Source: RGIG8748 sp045545635
Lineage (GTDB): Bacteria; Bacillota; Clostridia; UMGS1810
Direction: 5' to 3'
Assembly (NCBI GenBank): GCA_045545635.1
Contig: JAZQBI010000146.1
Span: 1 to 21,033, forward strand
DNA length: 21,033 nucleotides
The notes below the pieces were generated by a model. It was not told the origin of the DNA, ran no database searches, and saw nothing but the letters and a program-made list of their open reading frames with translations. Each line of letters opens with the position of its first letter. The first letter of the stretch is position 1. The position numbers and the translations under genes were made by a program. Below are positions 14,427-21,033 of this stretch, piece by piece.

Positions 14427-15629
14427 TTAAAACTCTCTGCCGATTTTATTATGTTTCTTTTTTAAATTCAAAAAAATCAATCCCAATGTCAGAATCACGG
14501 GAAACACAGTAGCAACAAGCAAGCCCATTTTGAGATTTCCTCCCGTAAGCTCTGCAAATCTTCCTACCAAAGCAGGACTAACGGTTGCACCAAGGTCTCC
14601 TGCCAGAGCCAGAAAAGCAAACATGGCAGTTCCTCCACCGGGGCATTTTTGCGATGAAATGCTGATTGTTCCGGGCCACATAATTCCGACAGCCAATCCG
14701 CAAAGAGCACAGCCTGCAAGACCTATTACGGAAGAAGCTGACAGGGACGCCAGAAGATAGCATACTGCACACAATGCCGCACACAAAAGCATAGTTTTTG
14801 TAAGGTCGAGCTTTTCACCCATTTTTCCGTAGACCATACGTGTTATGCCCATAAACATAGCAAACAGGCATGGTCCTGCAAGGTCACCTACGGTTTTTGA
14901 AACGCCAAGTGCCGATTCCGTAAATGCAGATGTCCACTGGGACATAGTTGCCTCCGAGCCGCCGGCACATATCATAAGGATTATCATAAGCCAGAAAGCG
15001 GGCACTCCCAATAGCTGCCTGATGCTCATAGTCTTTCCGTCGTCAGTGAGCTTTTCTATAGGGCAGTTTATAAAATTAAAGGTATTAAACAGCGGAATCA
15101 ATGCCCAGATAATGGTAAGTATTTTCCAGTTTTGTGTTCCGAACAGAGCAAAGAAAAGAGTTGAACCCAAAATTACACCCATTGCACCCCAACAGTAAAA
15201 CGAGTGCAGAAGGCTCATCATACCCTCTTTGTTTTCAAAAGGACAAGCCTCCACAATGGGACTTAGCAAAACCTCAACAAGTCCGCTTCCTATTGCATAA
15301 AAAACAACAGCAATAAGAAGTCCCGCAAAGGGAACCGGCAGCATTTCCGGCAGAATTGCCATTAATATAAGTCCCAGTGATGACACAAGCTGAGATACAA
15401 CTACACAAGTCCTGTAGCCTATTTTATCAGCAAATTTTGTGGCCGCTAAATCGACAATTAGCTGTGTAAGATAAAAAACTACGGGAATCAGAGCTATCTT
15501 TTCAAAAGAGATACCATAGGTATTCTTGAATGTTAAAAACAGCAGTGGTGCAAAGTTAGCCGATATAGCCTGTGTTACAAAACCAAGGTAACACGCAATT
15601 AATGTTTTTTTGTAATTCTTCTGTTTCAC
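14427..15629 (-). CDS. MFS transporter, sugar-permease-like
   Basis: A 400-residue membrane protein with about 12 hydrophobic segments, two halves and a polar central loop (~190-205, CPIEKLTDDGKTMSIRQLL), typical of the major facilitator superfamily. The general style (MWPGTISISSQKCPGGGTAMFAFLALAGDLGATVSPALVG near the end) is like the FucP/YfkF-type sugar or drug permeases of Clostridia. The GTG start shares one base with the previous stop (TAGTG), and AAGGAG lies 8 nt upstream, so translation is probably coupled to the EamA gene. As third gene of the GH31 operon it may import the substrate of that glycosidase; this is inference from position only. Confidence 0.9.
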   Translation of the reverse strand: MKQKNYKKTLIACYLGFVTQAISANFAPLLFLTFKNTYGISFEKIALIPVVFYLTQLIVDLAATKFADKIGYRTCVVVSQLVSSLGLILMAILPEMLPVPFAGLLIAVVFYAIGSGLVEVLLSPIVEACPFENKEGMMSLLHSFYCWGAMGVILGSTLFFALFGTQNWKILTIIWALIPLFNTFNFINCPIEKLTDDGKTMSIRQLLGVPAFWLMIILMICAGGSEATMSQWTSAFTESALGVSKTVGDLAGPCLFAMFMGITRMVYGKMGEKLDLTKTMLLCAALCAVCYLLASLSASSVIGLAGCALCGLAVGIMWPGTISISSQKCPGGGTAMFAFLALAGDLGATVSPALVGRFAELTGGNLKMGLLVATVFPVILTLGLIFLNLKKKHNKIGREF

Positions 15630-16540
15630 TATTCTGACTCCTTGTCTCTTTTTATTCCCACAATCTGTACCCCTGTTACACCTGCAATTATTACAAGGGT
15701 TGCAACTATCATCGTGGGAGTAATGGGCTCTTTAAGGAAGACCGCACTTGCCGCAACGGATATTACCGTTGTTATGTTGGCAAACACCGTGGTTCTTGCC
15801 ACGGGAAGATATGTGTTTGCATAGTTCATAAAGAAAAATGCACCAACCGATGATGCCACACCAAGATAGACAATTGCCCACAGGAAGTCCGGCTTTGCAA
15901 AGGATGTAAACATTGCCATAGGCTCTCCGATGTTTTCAAAAAACGAAATCAGTGCAAAGGAAATAAGCCCTATAACCGTTGTTGCATATGTCCTCTGCAT
16001 TACTGTGAATTCTCCGGAAATCTTTCTGCTTGTTATATTGAAGGCACAGGAGGAAAAAACCGCTCCAATAAGCAGTACCACACCAAGAGGAGTGACAGTT
16101 CCCGTGCTTGATGCAGACATTGTTATTACAACAACTCCCCCTATGGATAAAAGGGAAAAAACATACTGCATAGGTCTTGGAATCTCGCCCAGCGTGAAAA
16201 TTCCGCACACCATTGAAGCGATGGGAATAAGAGCTATCATCACGGAAGAAAATGCACTTGAGGTAAGCTTTATTCCATAGGTTTCAAAGAGAAAATACAG
16301 TGTAGGTTGGAAAAATGACATCAGTACTATCTTCCACATTCCCTTTCCTATATTAATTTTTTGTTTTGTTAATATCATAACCGCAGTCATAGCAATAAAT
16401 GCTACCAGATATCTGTCAAAAATAACTGTCATGGGGCTTGAATATCCCAAGGCGATTTTTGTAAACATAAAGCTGAAACCGAATATAATCTGGGCGGTAA
16501 GTGCCGATAATGTGGCAATAATCAATGTATGCTTTTTCAT
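15629..16540 (-). CDS. EamA/DMT-family transporter
   Basis: A 303-residue membrane protein with about 10 transmembrane segments arranged as two EamA repeats; the first begins near ALTAQIIFGFSFMFTKIAL and the second near LGVVLLIGAVFSSCAFNITSRK. Drug/metabolite transporters of this family are mostly exporters of amino acids or metabolites. The start is MKKHTL at 16538-16540, with AAGGA 8 nt upstream; an in-frame extension of 34 codons upstream reads Arg-rich non-membrane sequence overlapping the GH31 gene and is rejected. It is 14 nt after the GH31 stop. Its substrate cannot be inferred. Confidence 0.9.
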   Translation of the reverse strand: MKKHTLIIATLSALTAQIIFGFSFMFTKIALGYSSPMTVIFDRYLVAFIAMTAVMILTKQKINIGKGMWKIVLMSFFQPTLYFLFETYGIKLTSSAFSSVMIALIPIASMVCGIFTLGEIPRPMQYVFSLLSIGGVVVITMSASSTGTVTPLGVVLLIGAVFSSCAFNITSRKISGEFTVMQRTYATTVIGLISFALISFFENIGEPMAMFTSFAKPDFLWAIVYLGVASSVGAFFFMNYANTYLPVARTTVFANITTVISVAASAVFLKEPITPTMIVATLVIIAGVTGVQIVGIKRDKESE

Positions 16541-16554
16541 ATGTATTGTCCTTA

Positions 16555-18264
16555 TTATAATTTTTTGTAAACGGGAATCCGCTTGGCTTCCACATGGTGC
16601 CAACCGCACTCTATGGCTTCTCCCGTGCGGTAATCCTGCCATATTCCATCGGGAATATATACCTTTCTTCTTCCATTGTCCTCTTTGGTAAGGGGAGCTA
16701 CCATGAGGCTATCTCCCAACATATACTGGTCGTCTATGCCATAGGTGTTTTCGTCATAGGTGTAGTCACTGACCAGCGCTCTCACGGGAGCTACACCTGT
16801 TTTTTTGTATTTTTCCATAGCGGCTTTGAGAATGGGAAGAAGCTTTTTCCTCTCACCTAAGATTTCCCTAACTTCATCCTCACAATCAAACTTATCCCAG
16901 GGAAAGCTGCCGCCGTATGCCCATGCATTAATTACACACTGCACGCTGTACACCGTGGTTTCCAGTCTGCGAAGAAGATCCTCTTTGCTTGCCGAACCGC
17001 GTACCTCTGCTGTCCAGAGTATGCCCGAAAAGCCCGAATTAACAATACCCCGGATAAAATCCTTGTGATCATAAAGGTCACTGTAGAGCACAAAGGGATA
17101 GCTTGCGCAGAGCGCTCCTGCATTTCGCACTTCGGAAAATGTTGGTGTATCTCCCAGAGCTTTAAGTATCGTCTGCATATAAAGAGTTCCGAAAAGCGTA
17201 TGATAAACCTCACCATCCATACCCGACGGAAACTGTGTACAGTTGGGAAAGCTCCAATCGTGAACAAAATCCGAATTGTCACATTCGTCAAGCTTGAATC
17301 CGTCTATACCGTCTGCCACGAGATAATCTCTGTGATGAGATGCAAATATATCCATTGCCTTCTCTGTACCGAAATCGGGAATTATACCATTCCACACCTC
17401 ATAATCTCCGCAATAGTCGTGAAGCTTTTCGTATATAGGTGAGCATGAACTTACAAAAGCGTGCTCCCAGAGATTTATATGAAAATCATTGTCTCTGAGA
17501 TATTTAATCATCTTCTTATATTCGGGAAATCTTTCATCATCCCACATATATGAGCAGGAATAGGTGTTTGTCTGCCATCCGGGTTCTATACCAATAATAT
17601 CGCATGGGATATCTCTGTCCCGCAGTTTATCTGCAGTTTCCATAATTTCCCTGTCGGTGAGCTTTGCATAGCAACGGTACATAACACCGAGCCCCCAATC
17701 GGGAGAGGTACATCCGCCCCCTGAAAACATATTGTACTGTGCCACAATATCGGTGATGTTTTCGCCCTCAAATACGTACACATCAACACCCTTTGCCACG
17801 GGGATTTCCACACTCATTACTGTGGTTTCTTTAAGACCTGTTTTTTTGTATAAATCTTCTGCAGTAGCTATAACGGTGTTATTGCTCTTGAGCTTTCGGC
17901 TTGTGTTTTTGCCGTAGCCGCAATGTACCTCGGCATAGCGGGCAGTATCTATGTACATACCATAACCCTTATTGGTTACAAAAAACGGTACCGGAGCATG
18001 GGAGTCTCCTGTGTTTGCCACGGGATCGGAATTTACCCTGAGCATAAGCTTGTGGTTTTTGTGACGGAATCCCTTGAGCTGAAGTCCAAATCCAAAAACC
18101 TCCTCATCTGATAGAAGCGGAAACTCAAGAAGACACCCCCTCGGTGTCTCGCGGAAACTGATATCTGCCGTGTTGTATGAAATATCTGTTTCTTTATATT
18201 GCAAATTCTCACAAAACTTAGTTGGTACAAATTCTTCCGGTGTTCCAAAGGTGAGCTTTTTCAT
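16555..18264 (-). CDS. Glycoside hydrolase family 31 enzyme (alpha-glycosidase type)
   Basis: Retaining alpha-glycosidase or related enzyme. The 569 residues comprise an N-terminal beta domain (~1-180) and a TIM barrel starting at PDWGLGVMYRCYAKLTDREI. Typical positions are IIGIEPGW (223-230), the nucleophile region DGFKLDECD (nucleophile D326), the candidate acid/base D396 in FVLYSDLYDH, and the distal DDQYMLGDSLMVAPL (511-525), a strong GH31 hallmark. It is shorter than many GH31 enzymes (650-800), mainly in the C-terminal beta region. No signal peptide is seen, so it should act in the cytoplasm. The start at 18262-18264 has AAGGAG 7 nt upstream; the in-frame ATG six codons earlier would overlap that site. 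First gene of the operon. The sugar specificity is not readable. Confidence 0.92.
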   Translation of the reverse strand: MKKLTFGTPEEFVPTKFCENLQYKETDISYNTADISFRETPRGCLLEFPLLSDEEVFGFGLQLKGFRHKNHKLMLRVNSDPVANTGDSHAPVPFFVTNKGYGMYIDTARYAEVHCGYGKNTSRKLKSNNTVIATAEDLYKKTGLKETTVMSVEIPVAKGVDVYVFEGENITDIVAQYNMFSGGGCTSPDWGLGVMYRCYAKLTDREIMETADKLRDRDIPCDIIGIEPGWQTNTYSCSYMWDDERFPEYKKMIKYLRDNDFHINLWEHAFVSSCSPIYEKLHDYCGDYEVWNGIIPDFGTEKAMDIFASHHRDYLVADGIDGFKLDECDNSDFVHDWSFPNCTQFPSGMDGEVYHTLFGTLYMQTILKALGDTPTFSEVRNAGALCASYPFVLYSDLYDHKDFIRGIVNSGFSGILWTAEVRGSASKEDLLRRLETTVYSVQCVINAWAYGGSFPWDKFDCEDEVREILGERKKLLPILKAAMEKYKKTGVAPVRALVSDYTYDENTYGIDDQYMLGDSLMVAPLTKEDNGRRKVYIPDGIWQDYRTGEAIECGWHHVEAKRIPVYKKL

Positions 18265-18300
18265 AACCTTTCTCCTTATCACTACTTGATTTTTAAGTGA

Positions 18301-18329
18301 ATTATACTATGTTGAATATGGATTGTCAA
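18301..18329 (-). promoter_or_regulatory. Promoter of the GH31-EamA-MFS operon, perfect consensus
   Basis: Minus strand TTGACA (plus 18324-18329), 17-bp spacer, TATAAT (plus 18301-18306). It is divergent from the hyd promoter, with the two -35 boxes 29 bp apart. Confidence 0.9.
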
Positions 18330-18358
18330 TGGCGTAAAGTAACAAATAATATTACCAA

Positions 18359-18387
18359 TTGACATTACGTTTAAAAGGCTGTATAAT
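18359..18387 (+). promoter_or_regulatory. Promoter of the hydrogenase maturation operon, perfect consensus
   Basis: TTGACA (18359-18364), 17-bp spacer, TATAAT (18382-18387). The predicted transcription start is near 18394, leaving a leader of about 97 nt before the first gene. Confidence 0.9.
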
Positions 18388-18399
18388 ATGATATATAAT

Positions 18400-18427
18400 C
18401 TGACAGAAAGTTTAAACTGACTGAAAG
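18400..18427 (+). promoter_or_regulatory. Operator-like palindrome flanked by direct repeats
   Basis: AGTTTAAACT (18409-18418) is a perfect 10-bp palindrome. The 11-mers CTGACAGAAAG (18400-18410) and CTGACTGAAAG (18417-18427) overlap its ends and differ at one base. It sits just after the predicted start site of the hyd transcript, where a repressor would block transcription. Confidence 0.4.
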
Positions 18428-18478
18428 GTGCTTTGAATATCATAGATTTTTTGCGCACCTTTTTTGGTGTGTTTTTTT
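18424..18478 (+). terminator. Terminator-like hairpin in the hyd leader, possible attenuator
   Basis: AAAGGTGC (18424-18431) pairs with GCACCTTT (18455-18462) and runs into TTTTTT (18460-18465), with a second T-run at 18472-18478. It lies between the promoter and the first gene of the operon, whose GGAGG (18482-18486) follows at once. No known riboswitch fold is recognised. Confidence 0.6.
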
Positions 18479-18491
18479 ATTGGAGGTTATT

Positions 18492-18752
18492 ATGGAAACG
18501 AGAGTTGCAGTTATGGGAATTATCGTGGAAGATACCGAATCTGTAAAGGAGTTAAACGACATTCTTCACGAATATGCCCCATATATCATAGGCAGGATGG
18601 GTATCCCCTATCGCAAACACAACATTAATGTTATGAGTATAGCAATAGACGCTCCTCAGGACACAACTTCCTCTCTTGCAGGAAAGATTGGTGCGTTAAA
18701 GGGTATCAGCGTAAAAACTGCGTACTCCAATGTGATTAACTATGAAGATTAA
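18492..18752 (+). CDS. TM1266-type iron-only hydrogenase system putative regulator
   Basis: A small 86-residue protein of the TM1266 family, an ACT/ferredoxin-like fold found beside [FeFe]-hydrogenase maturation genes. The expected pattern is METRVAVMGIIVED, then LNDILHEYAPYIIGRMGIPYR (27-46), INVMSIAIDAP, and a closing SSLAGKIGALKGISVKTAYS (63-82). A regulatory role is proposed for the family but the mechanism is unknown; there is no DNA-binding helix-turn-helix. The ATG at 18492 has GGAGG 5 nt upstream; the in-frame TTG at 18480 is ahead of that site and is rejected. It overlaps hydE by 11 nt, so translation is probably coupled. Confidence 0.9.
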   Translation: METRVAVMGIIVEDTESVKELNDILHEYAPYIIGRMGIPYRKHNINVMSIAIDAPQDTTSSLAGKIGALKGISVKTAYSNVINYED

Positions 18753-19785
18753 AAAGCTTATTGACAAATTAAATACCACTCACAGTCTCACAAGGCGTGA
18801 GTACCGCAAGCTACTGGATAACTACTCTCCGGAAGCTCTGGAATACATCGCTCCTCTGGCACTGAAAGCCAAAGAGAAGGTTTACGGAAACAGCATATTT
18901 GTCAGGGGACTAATCGAGATATCCAATATATGCAAAAATGATTGTCTGTACTGCGGAATAAGAGCATCTAACAAAGCTTGCGAGCGTTACAGACTGACAA
19001 AGAAAGATATTCTCTCCTGCTGTAAAAGCGGCTATGAACTGGGCTTTCGCACCTTTGTGCTTCAGGGTGGTGAGGATATGTACTACACCGATGAAATACT
19101 ATGCGATATCGTGAAGTCAATTAAAAATGCTTATCCCGACTGTGCGGTTACTCTCTCCATGGGAGAAAGAAGCTATAAAAGCTACAAGCTTCTCAAAGAT
19201 GCCGGAGCAGACAGATATCTCCTCAGACACGAAACCGCAAGCAGAAGTCACTATAAAAAGCTCCACCCCCCAAAAATGAGTTTTCGAAACCGAATGGAGT
19301 GTCTCGCTCATCTAAAAGCTCTTGGCTACCAGACGGGATGCGGATTTATGGTAGGTTCTCCCTGTCAGACAAAGCGAACCATCAGCAAAGACCTTAAATT
19401 TATTGAAAAATTTTCGCCCCATATGTGCGGAATAGGTCCCTTTATCCCCCACAAGGATACCCCTTTTCGGGATTATCCACCCGGAGATACAGACTTTACC
19501 TGCTATCTGCTGGCGATAATACGGCTCATTAAACCAAATATACTTCTTCCTGCAACAACGGCTCTTGCAACTCTGTCCGAAAACGGACGGGCAAAAGCCG
19601 TACTATGCGGAGCAAATGTAGTAATGCCAAATCTCTCTCCCGAAGATGCAAAAAAGAACTACAACCTCTATGACGGCAAAAAGTCCTCAGGAACGGAAGC
19701 GGCAGAACACCTTAATTTACTGAAAAAACAGCTTAAAGAAGTCGGGGCGTGCATTGTGCATAGCCGCGGCGATATGAAAGGATGA
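18742..19785 (+). CDS. hydE: [FeFe]-hydrogenase H-cluster radical SAM maturase HydE
   Basis: Radical SAM enzyme that works with HydG and HydF to build the 2Fe subcluster of the H-cluster; it acts on the Fe(CO)2(CN)-cysteine synthon made by HydG. The 347-residue length is typical. The radical SAM CX3CX2C motif is CKNDCLYCG with C64, C68 and C71, followed by ERYRLTKKDIL, FVLQGGED (105-112), HETAS and GCGFMVGSPCQT. The barrel end carries GANVVMPNLSP. HydE is distinguished from biotin synthase (BioB) and PylB by the operon partners and by the YRLTKKDI and VMPNLSP style. It overlaps the TM1266-like gene by 11 nt and is followed 6 nt later by hydG. Confidence 0.95.
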   Translation: MKIKKLIDKLNTTHSLTRREYRKLLDNYSPEALEYIAPLALKAKEKVYGNSIFVRGLIEISNICKNDCLYCGIRASNKACERYRLTKKDILSCCKSGYELGFRTFVLQGGEDMYYTDEILCDIVKSIKNAYPDCAVTLSMGERSYKSYKLLKDAGADRYLLRHETASRSHYKKLHPPKMSFRNRMECLAHLKALGYQTGCGFMVGSPCQTKRTISKDLKFIEKFSPHMCGIGPFIPHKDTPFRDYPPGDTDFTCYLLAIIRLIKPNILLPATTALATLSENGRAKAVLCGANVVMPNLSPEDAKKNYNLYDGKKSSGTEAAEHLNLLKKQLKEVGACIVHSRGDMKG

Positions 19786-19791
19786 GACAAA

Positions 19792-21033
19792 ATGGCAAAG
19801 TACAACCCAAAATCACTTAAAGCAGAAGAATTTATAAGCCATGAGGAAATACTGGAAACTATCCGCTACGGTGAGGAAAACAAAAATAATCTTCCCCTTA
19901 TTGAGAAGATTATAGAAAGCGCCCGTCCCCGCAAAACCGAGGAGGGTATTGTGTGCAAGGGACTTACCCACAGAGAAGCATCGGTCCTTCTTGCCTGCGA
20001 TGACGAAGAAGTAAATAAGAAAATATACGCACTTGCAGAGGAAATCAAGCTTTCGTTCTACGGAAACCGTATTGTTATGTTTGCTCCTCTCTACCTCTCC
20101 AATTACTGTGTGAACGGCTGTGTATACTGTCCTTATCATATGAAGAACAAGCACATAGCAAGAAAAAAGCTCACTCAGGAAGAGGTAAAGAAAGAGGTTA
20201 TTGCACTTCAGGATATGGGACACAAGCGTCTTGCAATTGAAGCCGGAGAGGACCCTGTAAATAACCCTATTGAGTATATTCTGGAATGTATAAAGACTAT
20301 CTACTCCGTAAATCACAAAAACGGTGCAATACGAAGAGTTAATGTAAACATTGCCGCAACAACTGTGGAAAATTACCGCAAGCTTAAGGATGCAGGAATC
20401 GGCACATACATTCTCTTTCAGGAAACCTACAACAAGGAAAGCTACCTTGAGCTTCATCCCACAGGTCCCAAGCATGATTACGACTACCACACCGAAGCTA
20501 TGGACAGAGCTATGGAGGGCGGTATAGACGATGTAGGTCTTGGTGTTCTCTTTGGACTTGAGGGTTACAAATATGAGTTTGCAGGACTCCTTATGCACGC
20601 GGAACATCTTGAAGCGGTACATGGCGTAGGTCCCCACACCATAAGCGTACCAAGAATAAAAAGAGCTGACGACATTGATCCCGATGTGTTTGATAACTCC
20701 CTTGCAGATGATATATTCAAAAAGATTATTGCTTTAATCAGAATATCCGTACCCTACACAGGTATGATAATCTCCACCAGAGAGTCCGAAAAAGTCCGTG
20801 GTGAAGCACTTAATATGGGTATATCCCAGATAAGCGGTGCTTCAAGAACATCTGTTGGCGGATACACCGAGGAGGAAAGACCTCACGACTCCGAGCAGTT
20901 TGATGTGTCCGACCAGAGAACTCTGGACGAAGTTGTAAACTGGCTTATTGACTTAGGTCATATCCCCTCTTTCTGCACAGCATGCTATCGTGAGGGCAGA
21001 ACCGGAGACAGATTTATGAGCCTTTGCAAGACC
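19792..21033 (+). CDS. hydG: [FeFe]-hydrogenase maturase HydG (3' end outside window)
   Basis: Radical SAM tyrosine lyase that makes the CO and cyanide ligands of the H-cluster. 414 codons are present, against about 470 in the family, and the frame is open to the window edge. The CX3CX2C motif is CVNGCVYCPYH with C106, C110 and C113. ThiH/HydG-type features follow: LAIEAGEDPVNNP, VNVNIAATTVENYRKLKDAGIGTYILFQETYN, HPTGPKHDYDYH, and GVLFGLEGYKYEFAGLLMHAEHLE. The second-cluster motif begins with CTAC (C395, C398), and its third cysteine should lie just beyond the edge. That C-terminal cluster separates HydG from ThiH. The ATG follows hydE by 6 nt, with AAAGG in the hydE end. hydF or a hydrogenase may follow. 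Confidence 0.95.
   Translation, partial: MAKYNPKSLKAEEFISHEEILETIRYGEENKNNLPLIEKIIESARPRKTEEGIVCKGLTHREASVLLACDDEEVNKKIYALAEEIKLSFYGNRIVMFAPLYLSNYCVNGCVYCPYHMKNKHIARKKLTQEEVKKEVIALQDMGHKRLAIEAGEDPVNNPIEYILECIKTIYSVNHKNGAIRRVNVNIAATTVENYRKLKDAGIGTYILFQETYNKESYLELHPTGPKHDYDYHTEAMDRAMEGGIDDVGLGVLFGLEGYKYEFAGLLMHAEHLEAVHGVGPHTISVPRIKRADDIDPDVFDNSLADDIFKKIIALIRISVPYTGMIISTRESEKVRGEALNMGISQISGASRTSVGGYTEEERPHDSEQFDVSDQRTLDEVVNWLIDLGHIPSFCTACYREGRTGDRFMSLCKT

Noticed and set aside
19813..20637. 274-codon open frame on the minus strand
   Set aside because: It is antisense to hydG, whose protein reads through with all its motifs; the composition is that of a shadow frame and there is no promoter or ribosome binding site.

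Overview
The window looks like chromosomal DNA from an anaerobic, low-to-moderate GC Clostridia (Firmicutes) bacterium. A gut Oscillospiraceae/Ruminococcaceae-type lineage is a guess from gene content and style. Supporting signs are strong AAGGAGG-type ribosome binding sites, near-consensus TTGACA-N17-TATAAT promoters, GTG and TTG starts, a methionine synthase split from its reactivation domain, and [FeFe]-hydrogenase maturases. Nothing resembles a prophage, a CRISPR array, a tRNA or an rRNA.

Layout, left to right. (1) Positions 3-326 hold the tail of a plus-strand gene, probably an extracellular protein, followed by two tandem terminators. (2) Positions 327-744 have no gene; they hold a 114-bp sequence with 13-bp terminal inverted repeats and the pnp terminator. 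(3) On the minus strand, trkA-trkH (K+ uptake) runs towards rpsO-pnp (ribosomal protein S15 and PNPase). rpsO has its own promoter and a structured leader, and pnp is preceded by a large nested hairpin that ends beside its ribosome binding site. (4) Positions 6361-6627 are an intergenic stretch with three hairpins, one with a perfect 20-bp stem. (5) The minus-strand pair eda-kdgK (KDPG aldolase and KDG kinase) has its own promoter and two upstream direct repeats. (6) A five-gene minus-strand operon runs gpsA, a membrane-anchored class-A beta-lactamase-like protein that seems to have lost every catalytic motif, the MetH reactivation-domain protein, metH without that domain, and a nitrilase-superfamily amidase. 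(7) A minus-strand operon runs GH31 glycosidase, EamA transporter, MFS transporter. (8) Divergent from it on the plus strand is an [FeFe]-hydrogenase maturation operon: TM1266-like small regulator, hydE and hydG (cut by the window end). Its leader carries a terminator-like hairpin.

How the parts work together. eda and kdgK form the lower end of hexuronate/2-keto-3-deoxygluconate catabolism. The GH31 enzyme lacks a visible signal peptide and would act in the cytoplasm on glycosides brought in by a transporter, possibly one of the two beside it. The metH product and the separate activation protein together make a complete cobalamin-dependent methionine synthase. HydE and HydG build the H-cluster of a hydrogenase whose structural gene is not in the window. 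Most genes belong to ordinary families. The less ordinary material is regulatory or structural RNA/DNA (pnp leader, hyd leader, inverted-repeat element, intergenic hairpins) and the apparent pseudo-beta-lactamase. All family calls were made by reading motifs; no database search was run.
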